Shown here: in pieces, positions 54,551 to 63,493 of the stretch | Numbering within the stretch: position 1 is the first letter of the stretch | Layout: each line of letters starts with the position of its first letter | Source: Selenomonadales bacterium | GTDB taxonomy: Bacteria > Bacillota > Negativicutes > Selenomonadales > Selenomonadaceae | Length of the DNA stretch: 64,000 nt | NCBI GenBank assembly: GCA_900769615.1 | Contig: CAAGHH010000001.1 | Coordinates: forward strand, 186,001 to 250,000 | Direction of reading: 5' to 3' | The notes under the pieces: generated by a model | Database searches by the model: none | Told to the model about the DNA's origin: nothing | What the model saw: only the letters and a program-made list of their open reading frames with translations | Made by a program: the position numbers and the translations under genes

Positions 54551-55989
54551 TGAAGTATGAAGCCGTAATTGGTCTTGAGATACATTGCGAATTAAAGACA
54601 AAAACGAAAATTTTCTGTGGTTGTGCCACTAGCTTCGGAGCTGAGCAAAACACTCATGTTTGCCCCGTATGCCTTGGTATGCCAGGTGTGTTGCCAAAAG
54701 TAAATAAAAAAGTAGTTGAGTTTGGTATCAAAGCAGGCTTAGCTACTAACTGCGAAATTAATAAATACAGCAAATTTGACCGTAAAAATTATTACTACCC
54801 GGATTTGCCTAAAAACTGGCAGACCTCGCAGTATGATTTGCCGATTGCTGAGCATGGCTGGGTTGACATAGATGTTGACGGTCAGAAAAAACGAATTCGC
54901 CTCACGCGTATCCACATGGAAGAAGATGCGGGCAAGCTGGTTCATTCAGGAACTACGATAAAGGATTCAGCATCGTCAAATGTTGATTATAATCGTACTG
55001 GCGTACCACTTTTGGAAATTGTTTCCGAACCGGATATGTCATCAGCTGAAGAAGCTAGAGCTTACATGGAAAAAATAAAATCCATCATGGAATACATTGA
55101 TGTATCTAATTGCCGGATGGAAGAAGGCAACCTTAGGGCCGATATCAATGTATCGCTGCGCCCGGTTGGTACGAAAGAATTAGGCACTCGTACCGAAATG
55201 AAAAACATCAATTCCTTTAAAAATCTGGAGGATGCGATAAATTATGAAATCGAGCGGCAGACGGAGGTATTAGAGGACGGCGGTCATATCATTCAGGAGA
55301 CGCGTACCTTTGATCCAGCTCGTGGAATTACGCTTTCGATGCGCAGTAAAGAAAATGCGCATGATTACCGTTATATGCCGGAACCGGATTTACCGCCGAT
55401 CGTAACAAGCGATGAGACTATTGCTAAATACAAGAGTGAACTGCCAGAGCTTCCTGATGCAAGACGGGCACGGCTGGAAAGTGAATATGGACTTTCAGAA
55501 TATGATGCTGGTATTATCACTAGCTCCCGTGCTATGGCTGAATACTTTGATGCGGTAGTGGCTGAAGGTGCTGATGCTAAATTAGCAGCTAACTGGATTA
55601 TGGGAGATCTCGCTAAAAACCTTAATGAAGCTGAGCTTGATATCAGCAAATCACCAGTTGAGGCTAAGCGCTTAGGTCAGATGATTAAGCTTATCATGAA
55701 AGATACCATTTCCGGCAAGATTGCTAAAAAAGTCTTTAAGGAAATGTGGACGAATACTGATGTGCCAGAAAAAATCGTTAAGGATAAGGGCTTGGTTCAG
55801 ATTACTGATACGAAAGCCATCGAAGGCATAGTTGATGAAGTAATCGCTAAAAATCAGAAAGCTGTTGACGATTATAAAGGCGGCAACAAAAAAGCTATTG
55901 GGGCTTTAGTGGGGCAGGTAATGAAAGCCTCCAAGGGTAAAGCTAACCCCCAGATGGTTAATAAGATGTTAGCTGAAAAATTAAATTAA
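54550..55989 (+). CDS. gatB: Aspartyl/glutamyl-tRNA amidotransferase subunit B
   Basis: Kinase and tRNA-binding subunit of GatCAB, 479 aa. Starts EAVIGLEIHCELKTKTKIFCGC; zinc-type CPVCLGMPGVLPK, KNYYYPDLPKNWQTSQYD, and the C-terminal YqeY-like tail (GKANPQMVNKMLAEKL). GGGAGG before the start lies in gatA. The complete gatCAB operon implies an indirect route to Gln-tRNA or Asn-tRNA. Confidence 0.97.
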   Translation: MKYEAVIGLEIHCELKTKTKIFCGCATSFGAEQNTHVCPVCLGMPGVLPKVNKKVVEFGIKAGLATNCEINKYSKFDRKNYYYPDLPKNWQTSQYDLPIAEHGWVDIDVDGQKKRIRLTRIHMEEDAGKLVHSGTTIKDSASSNVDYNRTGVPLLEIVSEPDMSSAEEARAYMEKIKSIMEYIDVSNCRMEEGNLRADINVSLRPVGTKELGTRTEMKNINSFKNLEDAINYEIERQTEVLEDGGHIIQETRTFDPARGITLSMRSKENAHDYRYMPEPDLPPIVTSDETIAKYKSELPELPDARRARLESEYGLSEYDAGIITSSRAMAEYFDAVVAEGADAKLAANWIMGDLAKNLNEAELDISKSPVEAKRLGQMIKLIMKDTISGKIAKKVFKEMWTNTDVPEKIVKDKGLVQITDTKAIEGIVDEVIAKNQKAVDDYKGGNKKAIGALVGQVMKASKGKANPQMVNKMLAEKLN

Positions 55990-55998
55990 TTTTATGAT

Positions 55999-56053
55999 TG
56001 AAAAGTCTCCTCCGTAGCAGTATTAACTATTAGTGCGGAGGAGACTTTTTAAA
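55999..56053 (+). terminator. Terminator after gatCAB
   Basis: AAAAGTCTCCTCCG and CGGAGGAGACTTTTT form a perfect 14-bp stem around a 21-base loop. Confidence 0.92.
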
Positions 56054-56065
56054 AGAGGTATATAA

Positions 56066-56734
56066 ATGGAATATAAAGCAGCAATATTTGATTTAGATGG
56101 AACGCTTATTGATTCGCTAGCTGATTTGGCAGATAGTGCTAATGCGATGCTAAAGTCGTATGGATTTCCTACGCATCCATTAGATCCGTATCGTTACTTT
56201 GTTGGCAATGGTTCGCGTAAATTGATGGAACGTTGCCTGCCAAAAGAAAAGGCAGCTGATCCACATTTTGTTGATGAAGCCTTAGAACGGTATAAGGATA
56301 TTTATGCGAAACATACGCAGGATAAAACGAGACCGTATAAAGGCATCCAGGAAATGCTTGATAAATTGACGGCTATGGATATACCGATGGGGATTTGTAC
56401 CAATAAACATCAATCAGCCGCCGAAGCAATCGTGCAGGCAATGTTTCCAGCGGGTACTTTTCGCACGGTGATGGGCGATAGAGCGGGACTTCCGCGGAAA
56501 CCAGATCCCAAAAAGGTCTTGATGATGGCAGCTGAATATGGCGTAAAGCCAGCTGAGGTTGCTTATTTTGGTGATACGAGTGTCGATATGGATACGGCTA
56601 ATAATGGCGGTTTCTTGCCGATAGGCGTGCTGTGGGGATTTAGACCAAAAGAAGAATTAATTGAGCATGGCGCAAAGGTGCTTTTGGAAAATCCAGCCGA
56701 ACTGTTTGAAAAGGTAAAATTTGCAAGAGGATAA
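56066..56734 (+). CDS. gph: HAD-family phosphatase, phosphoglycolate phosphatase-like
   Basis: A 222-aa HAD hydrolase: nucleophile motif FDLDGTLIDS (8-17), a helical cap domain, ICTNKHQSA (motif II), and KPDPKKV with YFGDTSVDMDTANNGG (motifs III and IV). The best guess is phosphoglycolate phosphatase; PPi or other sugar-phosphate substrates are possible, as the family is promiscuous. AGAGG precedes ATG 56066. It overlaps the rlmD region by close spacing, so they share a transcript. Confidence 0.85.
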   Translation: MEYKAAIFDLDGTLIDSLADLADSANAMLKSYGFPTHPLDPYRYFVGNGSRKLMERCLPKEKAADPHFVDEALERYKDIYAKHTQDKTRPYKGIQEMLDKLTAMDIPMGICTNKHQSAAEAIVQAMFPAGTFRTVMGDRAGLPRKPDPKKVLMMAAEYGVKPAEVAYFGDTSVDMDTANNGGFLPIGVLWGFRPKEELIEHGAKVLLENPAELFEKVKFARG

Positions 56735-56738
56735 AAAT

Positions 56739-58112
56739 ATGAAAATAAAGGTTCCCGTCGAAAAAGGAAAATCATACGAAATTGAAATAAAAACACTTGG
56801 CACCAGTGGTGAGGGAGTTGGACGTTATCAGGAATTTACGGTATTTGTACCGTATGCCCTGCCAGGTGAAAAAGTTTTAGCTGGTATCGAAGAAGTCAAA
56901 AAAACTTATGCCAAGGGCAAGTTGCAAAAAATCTTAACGAAAAGTGCAGACCGCGTAGCGCCCATTTGTGCGATTTATGATAAATGCGGTGGCTGTCAGC
57001 TCCAGCATTTAGATTATATGGTCCAGTTAAAGGCAAAACGCCAGCAGGTAATAGATGCGATAACTCGTATTGGCAAGCAAAGTGATGTCTATGTTGAACC
57101 GACTATCGGGGCAGCAACGCCATGGAACTATCGCAACAAAATGCAGTTTCCGATAGGAAAGCAAAAAGGCAAGACTATCATTGGCTGCTTTGCGCAGGGG
57201 AGTCATCAGATAATTGATACTACTGATTGCCATATTCAAAAAGAAGGCAATAACGAAGTCGTTAATGCCATAAGAGAAATTATAAATAAACTAAATATTC
57301 CTGTATATAACGAAGATAAACATAGCGGTGTCCTGCGTCATGTAGTTGGCAGAGTAGGAAAAAAAGGCGATATCATGGTAGTTATCGTCACAGCTAGCGA
57401 TAAAATGCCGCGCGAAAAAGAATTTGTTAAAATGCTGCGAGCTAAATTGCCGAAGGTAGTAAGTATCCAGCAAAATATCCAAACTTATCGCAACAACGTC
57501 ATCATGGGAAGGGATACCAAGCTTCTTTGGGGCAAACCGACTATATTAGATAACATTGGACGTCTAAGCTTTCACATATCACCTAGATCATTTTTCCAAG
57601 TAAATACCGAGCAAGCGGAAGTCCTTTACAACAAAGCCTTGGAATTTGCTGATCTTCATGGTGAAGAAACTGTCATTGATGCTTATTGTGGTACGGGCAC
57701 GATAACGCTGTTTTTAGCCCAAAAAGCCAGAGAGGTTTATGGTATCGAAATCGTAAAACCAGCTATCCAGGATGCCAAAAAAAATGCCCGTGATAACAAT
57801 GTCCGCAATGCGGAATTTATCGTCGGTGATGCAACGGTAATTATGCCTAAATTATATCGGCAGGGCATTAGAGCTAACGTCGTTGTGGTAGATCCACCAA
57901 GAGCAGGCTGCACTGAAGTAGTATTAGAAACCTTTGCCAACATGAAACCAGAAAAAATAGTCTACGTATCCTGTAATCCGGCTAGCCTGGCGCGTGACAT
58001 GGCGGTATTAGCAAAACTTGGCTATAAAGCAAAAAAAGTTCAGCCAGTTGACATGTTCCCGAACACCAGCCATGTCGAGTGCGTAGTCTTGTTGACTAAA
58101 GTACATAAGTAA
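56739..58112 (+). CDS. rlmD: 23S rRNA (uracil-5-)-methyltransferase (RlmD/RumA type)
   Basis: Makes m5U in 23S rRNA with SAM. The 457-aa protein has an N-terminal TRAM domain (GTSGEGVGRY), an iron-sulfur site (CAIYDKCGGCQ, with a fourth Cys further on), SAM motif DAYCGTGTITLFLA, DPPRAG, and the catalytic Cys in SCNPASLARD. ATG 56739 has AGAGG 8 bases upstream. The gene is complete. Its 3' end (coding HVECVVLL) is a known integration hotspot for serine-recombinase elements in other Firmicutes, and element debris begins directly after it. Confidence 0.94.
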   Translation: MKIKVPVEKGKSYEIEIKTLGTSGEGVGRYQEFTVFVPYALPGEKVLAGIEEVKKTYAKGKLQKILTKSADRVAPICAIYDKCGGCQLQHLDYMVQLKAKRQQVIDAITRIGKQSDVYVEPTIGAATPWNYRNKMQFPIGKQKGKTIIGCFAQGSHQIIDTTDCHIQKEGNNEVVNAIREIINKLNIPVYNEDKHSGVLRHVVGRVGKKGDIMVVIVTASDKMPREKEFVKMLRAKLPKVVSIQQNIQTYRNNVIMGRDTKLLWGKPTILDNIGRLSFHISPRSFFQVNTEQAEVLYNKALEFADLHGEETVIDAYCGTGTITLFLAQKAREVYGIEIVKPAIQDAKKNARDNNVRNAEFIVGDATVIMPKLYRQGIRANVVVVDPPRAGCTEVVLETFANMKPEKIVYVSCNPASLARDMAVLAKLGYKAKKVQPVDMFPNTSHVECVVLLTKVHK

Positions 58113-58321
58113 AAGTGTAAAAAAGGCTTGAAATAAGGACCTTTTGAGATTTTTATAATTAAAAAATAGACTGCGAAATTTGCCTGAAAAAGTGTATAAA
58201 ACCTTGGTGTTTCTATAGTCGGATAGAAAGGAATATTGAGATTGGGTCGATTATACAGAAGTGTTTATATATACGGCTTTTTGAGATTTATTAGTTTAGT
58301 TCCTAAAATAGACTAATAATT
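58113..58321. other. AT-rich junction after rlmD, no gene seen
   Basis: About 210 bases with stops in all frames. AAAAGG...CCTTTT (58121-58146) could be a weak terminator for rlmD. Two pairs of imperfect direct repeats are visible: AAAGTGTAAAAAAGGCTTG near 58112 and AAAGTGTATAAAACCTTG near 58190; CCTTTTGAGATTTTTATA near 58140 and GCTTTTTGAGATTTATTAG near 58276. This is where an attachment site would be expected. Confidence 0.4.
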
Positions 58322-59217
58322 TTATGCGAGGGTGAGGCTATAGATGGCAAAGGCGAATTTTTGCTGATCCCAGATACTCTGTCGCAACTTATCCGTACAG
58401 CCTTTGTGCCACAGGGAGATAACAAATTCATCGTTGCAGACTTTTCTGCCATTGAAGCGAGAGTCCTTGCGTGGCTTGCCGGAGAAAAATGGAGAATGAA
58501 AGTTTTTGAAGAAGGAAAAGACATATACTGCAGCAGTGCATCACAGATGTTCGGTGTGCCTGTTGAAAAGCATGGTGTTAACGGTCACTTAAGATAGAAA
58601 GGTAAGATAGTGGAACTCGCACTTGGCTATGGCGGTTCAGTCGGAGCATTGAAAGCTATGGGAGCCATTGAAATGGGGCTTACCTAAGAGGAACTCCAGC
58701 CTATTGTCTATCTTGGAGGAATTCAAATCCTGCCATCACAATGTTGTGGTGGGATATTGATAACTGTGTAAAGGAAACAGTCAAGAAGAGAATCACAACC
58801 GAAACTCACGGCATACGATTTATGTATGAGAGTGGATTTCTTTTTATCGTTCTTCCTTCCGGCAGAAGACTTGCATATGTAAAACCAAAGATGGGTGTGA
58901 ATCAGTTCGGTGGTGCGTCTGTTACCTATGAAGGTGTAGTAGATGGTACAAAGAAATGGGAAAGGCTTGAAAGCTATGGTCCAAAGTTTTGTGAAAACAT
59001 CACACAGGCAATTGCCAAGGATATTCTCATGTATGCAATGCAGACTTTAAGAAACTGTAATATCGTTGCTCATGTGCATGATGAAGTCATCATCGAGTGC
59101 AGAAAGGATATGTCCATTGATGTCGTGTGTGAGCAGATGGGAAGAACTCCACCCTGGGCGAAGGGTCTGCTTCTTCGTGCTGACGGCTATGAATGTCAGT
59201 TTTATAAAAAAGATTAA
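58322..59217 (+). pseudogene. Phage-type DNA polymerase I (family A), 5'-truncated and interrupted
   Basis: Remnant of a phage/ICE family-A DNA polymerase. Palm motif A is intact (FIVADFSAIEARVLAWLAGE); finger region follows; motif C is present (HVHDEVIIE), and the end reads LLLRADGYECQFYKK as in full-length proteins. It is broken by TAG near 58596 (RQKGK expected), TAA near 58693 and a frameshift near 58715-58740 before LWWDIDN. The N-terminal half, over 300 codons, is missing. Not a functional polymerase. Confidence 0.85.
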
Positions 59218-59234
59218 TGAAAAACGTCCTTTTC

Positions 59235-59272
59235 AACCTCCTGCCAAGGCTACATGGTAGGAGGTGCTTTTT
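59235..59272 (+). terminator. Hairpin with U tract that also contains the next ribosome site
   Basis: CCTCCTGCCA (59237-59246) pairs with TGGTAGGAGG (59255-59264), 10 bp with one G-U, followed by TGCTTTTTTT. The right arm is the ribosome site of the SHOCT-like gene starting at 59274, so the hairpin could both end upstream transcripts and hide the site. Confidence 0.7.
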
Positions 59273-59273
59273 T

Positions 59274-59489
59274 ATGCAGATTACAAAATTAGAAGACGGT
59301 GCAGCAGCACCAAAGCCTGACACAAAGGTGTTTACACAGGAAGAATTGCAGAAGGAATTTGACTTCATTCTCGCTGAAAGGATAGTTCGTAAGATGGCAG
59401 AAAAGAGTATTATTTCTGATAATGGATTACACAAAATCTCTGAGAAAAATCGGCTTATTTTCTCTACCTATCTATGCGAGATTTATTAG
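59274..59489 (+). CDS. SHOCT-like small protein of recombinase clusters
   Basis: A 71-aa intact protein: variable N-terminus (QITKLEDGAAAPKPD), then a short helical pair FTQEELQKEFDFILAERIVRKMAEKSIISDNGLHKISEKN. The pattern of a two-helix bundle resembles SHOCT domains. Such proteins are frequently encoded just upstream of paired large serine recombinases in Firmicute elements. TAGGAGGTG lies 8 bases before ATG 59274. Molecular function is unknown. It is open while its neighbours are broken. Confidence 0.65.
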   Translation: MQITKLEDGAAAPKPDTKVFTQEELQKEFDFILAERIVRKMAEKSIISDNGLHKISEKNRLIFSTYLCEIY

Positions 59490-59547
59490 TAATGATATAT
59501 AACGGTTTCTACGGGAATATGTCATACGATAAAGTGAGGTGATATAA

Positions 59548-61123
59548 GTGAAGAATGTAACGAAAATCAATCAGGTTGATTTCTCCATTTTTAAGAAAAT
59601 AATGGTGGCGGCATACTGCAGAGTTTTAACTGATAGTGATGAACAGGAACTCAGCATTGAAGCACAGAAAAATCATTATGAGAGTTACATCAAAGCAAAC
59701 AGTGAATGGGAATATTGAATGGGAATATGCAGGTATTTGTTATGATGATGGTGTCAGCGGTACAAAGACTGCAAAGAGAGATGGGTTGTTAAGACTTATG
59801 GAAGACTGTGAAAAAGGTCTTATCGATCTTGTCATCACAAAATCCATCAGCAGATTCAGCAGAAACGCAACCGACTGTCTGTCACTTGTAAGAAAACTTT
59901 TAAATTATGAAGTCTATGTTATTTTTGAAAAGGAAAATATAAACACCGGCTCTATGGAAAGTGAATTAATGCTTGCCGTATTGGCCAGCATGGCAGAAAG
60001 CGAGTCACGTTCTATTTCCGATAATGATAAGTGGAGCATCAAGAAGAGATTCTAGAATGGTACTTATGTGATTTCCTATCCGCCTTATGGTTATGCAAAT
60101 GTTGATGGTGAGATGGTTATTGTTCCAGAACAGGCAGAAGTTGTAAAAGAGATTTTTGCAGGGTGCCTTGTCGGAAAGAGCACCCACATAATTGCAAAGG
60201 AATTGAATGAAAAAGGTGTTCTGACCAAGAGAGGTGCTAAGTGGACAGGCGATACGATTAACGGCATTCTTACAAATGAGAAGTACATAGGATATGCACT
60301 TTTTCAGAAGACTATCACAGATGCAGAGTTCAAGCGAAAAAAGAACTATGGCGAAGAAGAACAGTACTATTGTGAAGATCATCACGAGCCTATCATTGAC
60401 AAGGATACCTTTGAAAAGGCGAAAGAAGCCATCAGACAGCGTGGTCTTGAAAAAGGCAACTGCAGTGAGAATACAGCAAAATACCAGAACAGATATGCCA
60501 TGTCCGGAAAAATCAAGTGTGGTGAGTGTGGAAGATTCTTTAAGAGAAGATACCATTACACTTCCCACGGCAGAAGTTACAATGCCTGGTGCTGTGGCGT
60601 ACATATTGAAGATTCGAGTTTCTGCTCCATGAAGTTCATTCGTGATGATGACTTAAATAGAGCCTTCCTTACCATGATGAACAAGCTTGTATTCGGAAAC
60701 GACCTGGTCTTAAAGCCACTTCTTATCTCCATCACTACCAGTAATTCAAAGAATAACATTCACAGTATGGAAGACATCTAAAAGGATATGCAGAGCAATG
60801 AAGAACAGAGAAAGCAGCTGAATACACTTCTTACAAGAGGCTATCTTTAAAGACCTGTATTTGCCGAGGCTCATAACAAACTGATAATGGAGTATGAACA
60901 GCTTGCTGCAAAACGAGATCTTCCTTACAGAATGGATAACGCAGGCTACACGATGAAACAGGCATTAAGTGAACTGGTTAGTTTCCTTAACGGAGCAGAG
61001 ACTGTTACCGAATGGGACGATTCCTTATTTGAAAGGTTCGTAGAAAAGGTAAAGGTGCTGTCCAGAGAAGAAGTAGATTTTGAATTAAAATTCGGCTTAA
61101 AGCTGAAGGAAAGGATTAATTAA
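59548..61123 (+). pseudogene. Large serine recombinase A, interrupted
   Basis: Resolvase domain, recombinase domain and zinc beta ribbon (CGECGRFFKRRY, then CCGV...SFC) followed by a coiled-coil C-terminus ending LKERIN. Defects: a 13-bp tandem duplication at 59703-59728 shifts the frame after EWEY; TAG at 60052 (expected Gln in KRFQNGTYVISYPPYGY); TAA near 60779 and TAA near 60848. The catalytic Ser motif reads YCRVLTDS, where YCRVSTDS is expected, a single C-to-T change. Together these indicate loss of function. GTG 59548 with AGGTGA upstream. Confidence 0.85.
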
Positions 61124-61124
61124 A

Positions 61125-61538
61125 ATGGCACACATACCAGTAGGGTACAAAATAGTTGATGGTTGTGCTGTAGTTGATGAAACGGCTGCAGAACAAATAG
61201 GGGCAACCTATAGATACTATTTTGAAGGCAAGTCACTTATTGATGCAGCTAAGGAAGCAGGTTTCAAGATGAACCATGCATCAGTAAAGCGAATGCTTTC
61301 TAACAAGAAGTATCTGGGAACAGACTATTACCCACAGATAATTGACGAAGAAACCCAAACAAGATTTCTGGAAGAACTGACACGAAGGGCAGGAAACCTT
61401 GGAAGGCTCGACAAAAAATGCAAGGAACACAATAAGACAGTTCCTACAGCATTTCATTTCAAGCCAGCCGATTTAACATTTCCTGATCCATTCGAGCAGG
61501 CAGGATACATTTATAGTTTGATAGAAAGCGAGGAATAA
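61125..61538 (+). CDS. Small recombinase-domain protein without catalytic domain
   Basis: A 137-aa intact protein: MAHIPVGYKIVDGCAVVDETAAEQIGATYRYYFEGKS-like start (shown here only in part), then ASVKRMLSNKKYLGTDYYPQIIDEET, which is the DNA-contacting recombinase domain of large serine recombinases without the N-terminal resolvase fold or zinc ribbon. It lies between the two broken large recombinases, one base after the first. A three-gene arrangement large-small-large occurs in related elements; the small one may act as an accessory or directionality protein (inference). Confidence 0.75.
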   Translation: MAHIPVGYKIVDGCAVVDETAAEQIGATYRYYFEGKSLIDAAKEAGFKMNHASVKRMLSNKKYLGTDYYPQIIDEETQTRFLEELTRRAGNLGRLDKKCKEHNKTVPTAFHFKPADLTFPDPFEQAGYIYSLIESEE

Positions 61539-61541
61539 TAC

Positions 61542-63112
61542 ATGGCAGGAGCAAAGAACATAACAGTTATTCCGGTAAAAAATGTGTAGGAAATACAGTA
61601 ACAGCAGAAGATAAGCCAAAATTAAAGGTCGCAGCGTACTGTAGAGTAAGTACTGACAGCGAATAATAGGCTACAAGTTATGATGCCCAGGTTGAGCATT
61701 ACACGGAATATATTAGGAAAAATCCTGAATGGGAATTCGCCGGAATATACGCTGATGACGGTATCAGTGGAACAAATACGAAAAAGCGAGAAGAGTTTAA
61801 TCGCATGATTGAAGATACGATGGCTGGAAAAATTGATATGATTATCACAAAGTCAATCAGCCGATTTGCAAGAAATATATTGGACTGCCTTAAGTACATC
61901 AGACAGCTTAAAGAAAAAATGTGCCTGTATTTTTTGAAAAAGAAAATATCAACACTTTAGATGCTAAAGGCGAGATACTTCTTACCATTATGGCTTCGCT
62001 TGCACAGCAGGAATCAGAGTTGCTTTCCAAGAATGTGAAGATGGTACTCCGGTTCAGATATCAAAACGGAGAGGTTCAGATTAATCATAATTGGTTCTTG
62101 GGATACACAAAAGACGAGAACGGACATCTCATCATTGATGAAGAGCAGGCTGTGGTAGTAAGAAGAATATTTCGAGAATATCTTCAAGGTGCAAGCCTTA
62201 AGAATATAGCAGACGGACTTATGGCAGATGGTATTCCAACCGCAACCGGAAATATGAAATGGCGAAGTGATTGAATAAGAAAAATTCTCACAAATGAAAA
62301 GTATATGGGAGATGCTCTTTTACAGAAGACCTATACGGTTGATGTTCTTACAAAGAAGAGAGTTGCTAATAATGAAATTGTTCCTCAGTACTATGTTGAA
62401 AATAACCATTAAGCAACCCTTCCAAGGCATTTGTTCATGCAGGTTCAGGAAGAAATGCAAAGAAGGGATCATTTTAGAACAGAAAACTGGAAGACGAAAA
62501 GAGTCTACAGCAGCAAATATGCATTATCGAGCATCATATACTGTGGTAAATGTGGGGAGCTTTTCAGAAGAGTTGCGTGGAAAGCCAGGGGGGCATCTTA
62601 TAACAAATGGAGATGTCCAGCCGAATTGAGAAGAACCCTAAAAAGGCTGTTATGCTGAGGCAATCAGCGAATAAGAAATTCAAAAAGCAGTCATGAGAGC
62701 CATCAATAAGACCCTTGGAGGAAGAGAAGAATTTTTGGTGCAACTATAGCATAATATCGAAGATGTACTAAATGGTGATTCTACGGCAACGCTTGAGGAC
62801 ATAGACCAAAGAATGGCGGAATTACAGGAAAAGCTTGTGATGTGCGTAAACAAAAATGCTGAGTATGATGTTATAGCAAAGGAAATAGACGCCTTGAGAG
62901 AAAAGAAAGCAGCAGTTGTAACAAAGGATGCTGAACAGGAAATGCTCAGAAAACGAATAAATGAAATGCGGCATTTTCTTCAAATGCAAACAAGCAGAAT
63001 CACAGAATATGATGAGCAATTGGTCATAAGGCTTATTGAAAAAATCACAGTTTATGATGATAAACTAATTTTCGAATTTAAATCCGGTATGACTATTGAA
63101 CTCAAGAGATAA
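61542..63112 (+). pseudogene. Large serine recombinase B, multiply interrupted
   Basis: Recognisable throughout: AAYCRVSTDS with the catalytic Ser retained, ADDGISGTNTKKR, ITKSISRFARN, VFFEKENINT, a zinc ribbon (CGKCGELFRR) and a coiled-coil end (MTIELKR). Breaks: one-base losses in A runs near 61583 and 61917; adjacent TAA TAG at about 61664-61669 (EQ expected); TGA at 62272; TAA near 62410; two small indels near 62605-62640; TAA near 62670; TAG near 62747 (Gln expected). Starts ATG 61542. Not functional as read. Confidence 0.85.
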
Positions 63113-63268
63113 TTGAATAGGAACTTTTACATCAACACATTGCAGCAATGCAGGGTGTTTTCCCGTTCATAGAAAATTTACATGGCAAAATCGTGCCGGG
63201 ATTGAATTTATCAACCAAATGGTTTATAATATAGTAAGTGAGGTGCGTTTTAGACATGGAGGATAACG
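63113..63268 (+). promoter_or_regulatory. Intergenic region with promoter and dyad for the XRE gene
   Basis: TTGAAT 63202-63207, 17 bases, TATAAT 63225-63230. The spacer carries the dyad AACCA-AA-TGGTT (63213-63224), well placed as an operator for the following regulator. A small hairpin (CATTG, CAATG) at 63138-63150 is followed by GTGTTTTCC and may be a weak end for the recombinase transcript. Confidence 0.6.
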
Positions 63269-63493
63269 ATGAAGACATCCGATATGATTAAAGAATTATG
63301 TAATAAAAAGAATATAAGCGTTTCAGAACTTGCCAGACGGATAGGTCAGACTCCACAGAACTTTGGTAAGAAACTGAAACGAGATACAGTTACTCTTGAG
63401 GAGTTAAAGCTGATAGCTGATGTGATGGAGGTTACCTTTGAGCAATCATTTATCTTCCCAGATGGAGAACAGATAAAAACAAGTAACGAGTAA
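63269..63493 (+). CDS. XRE-family (Cro/CI-type) helix-turn-helix regulator
   Basis: A 74-aa protein made almost only of a HTH_3 domain: MIKELCNKKNISVSELARRIGQTPQNFGKKL with recognition helix around PQNFGKKL, then TLEELKLIADVMEVTFEQSFIF. GGAGG lies 9 bases before ATG 63269. It is the kind of small regulator that controls mobile elements or adjacent defence genes; a dyad in its own promoter suggests autoregulation. Intact. Confidence 0.85.
   Translation: MKTSDMIKELCNKKNISVSELARRIGQTPQNFGKKLKRDTVTLEELKLIADVMEVTFEQSFIFPDGEQIKTSNE

Larger units (their letters stand above)
58113..63112 (+). mobile_element. Decayed integrative element remnant at the rlmD 3' end
   Basis: The stretch after rlmD holds phage/ICE-type genes in decay: a truncated DNA polymerase I, a SHOCT-like small protein and three serine-recombinase genes, two of them broken. 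Codon choice shifts (more AGA, ATA-rich, fewer CGT) relative to the housekeeping genes. No conjugation, capsid or replication-initiation genes remain. No matching att repeat could be found at the right, so the right boundary is uncertain and may lie beyond 63112. Confidence 0.7.

Noticed and set aside
58075..58112. Search for a direct repeat of the rlmD 3' end as attR
   Set aside because: No second copy of the last bases of rlmD was seen up to 64000, so no attachment-site pair can be called.
58590..62750. Alternative genetic code (TAA/TAG read as Gln) in the element
   Set aside because: Both large recombinases also carry frameshifts and a TGA, the family-typical ends of the genes still use TAA or TAG as stops, and one catalytic Ser is lost. 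Pseudogene decay explains all of this more simply; kept only as a test in the findings.
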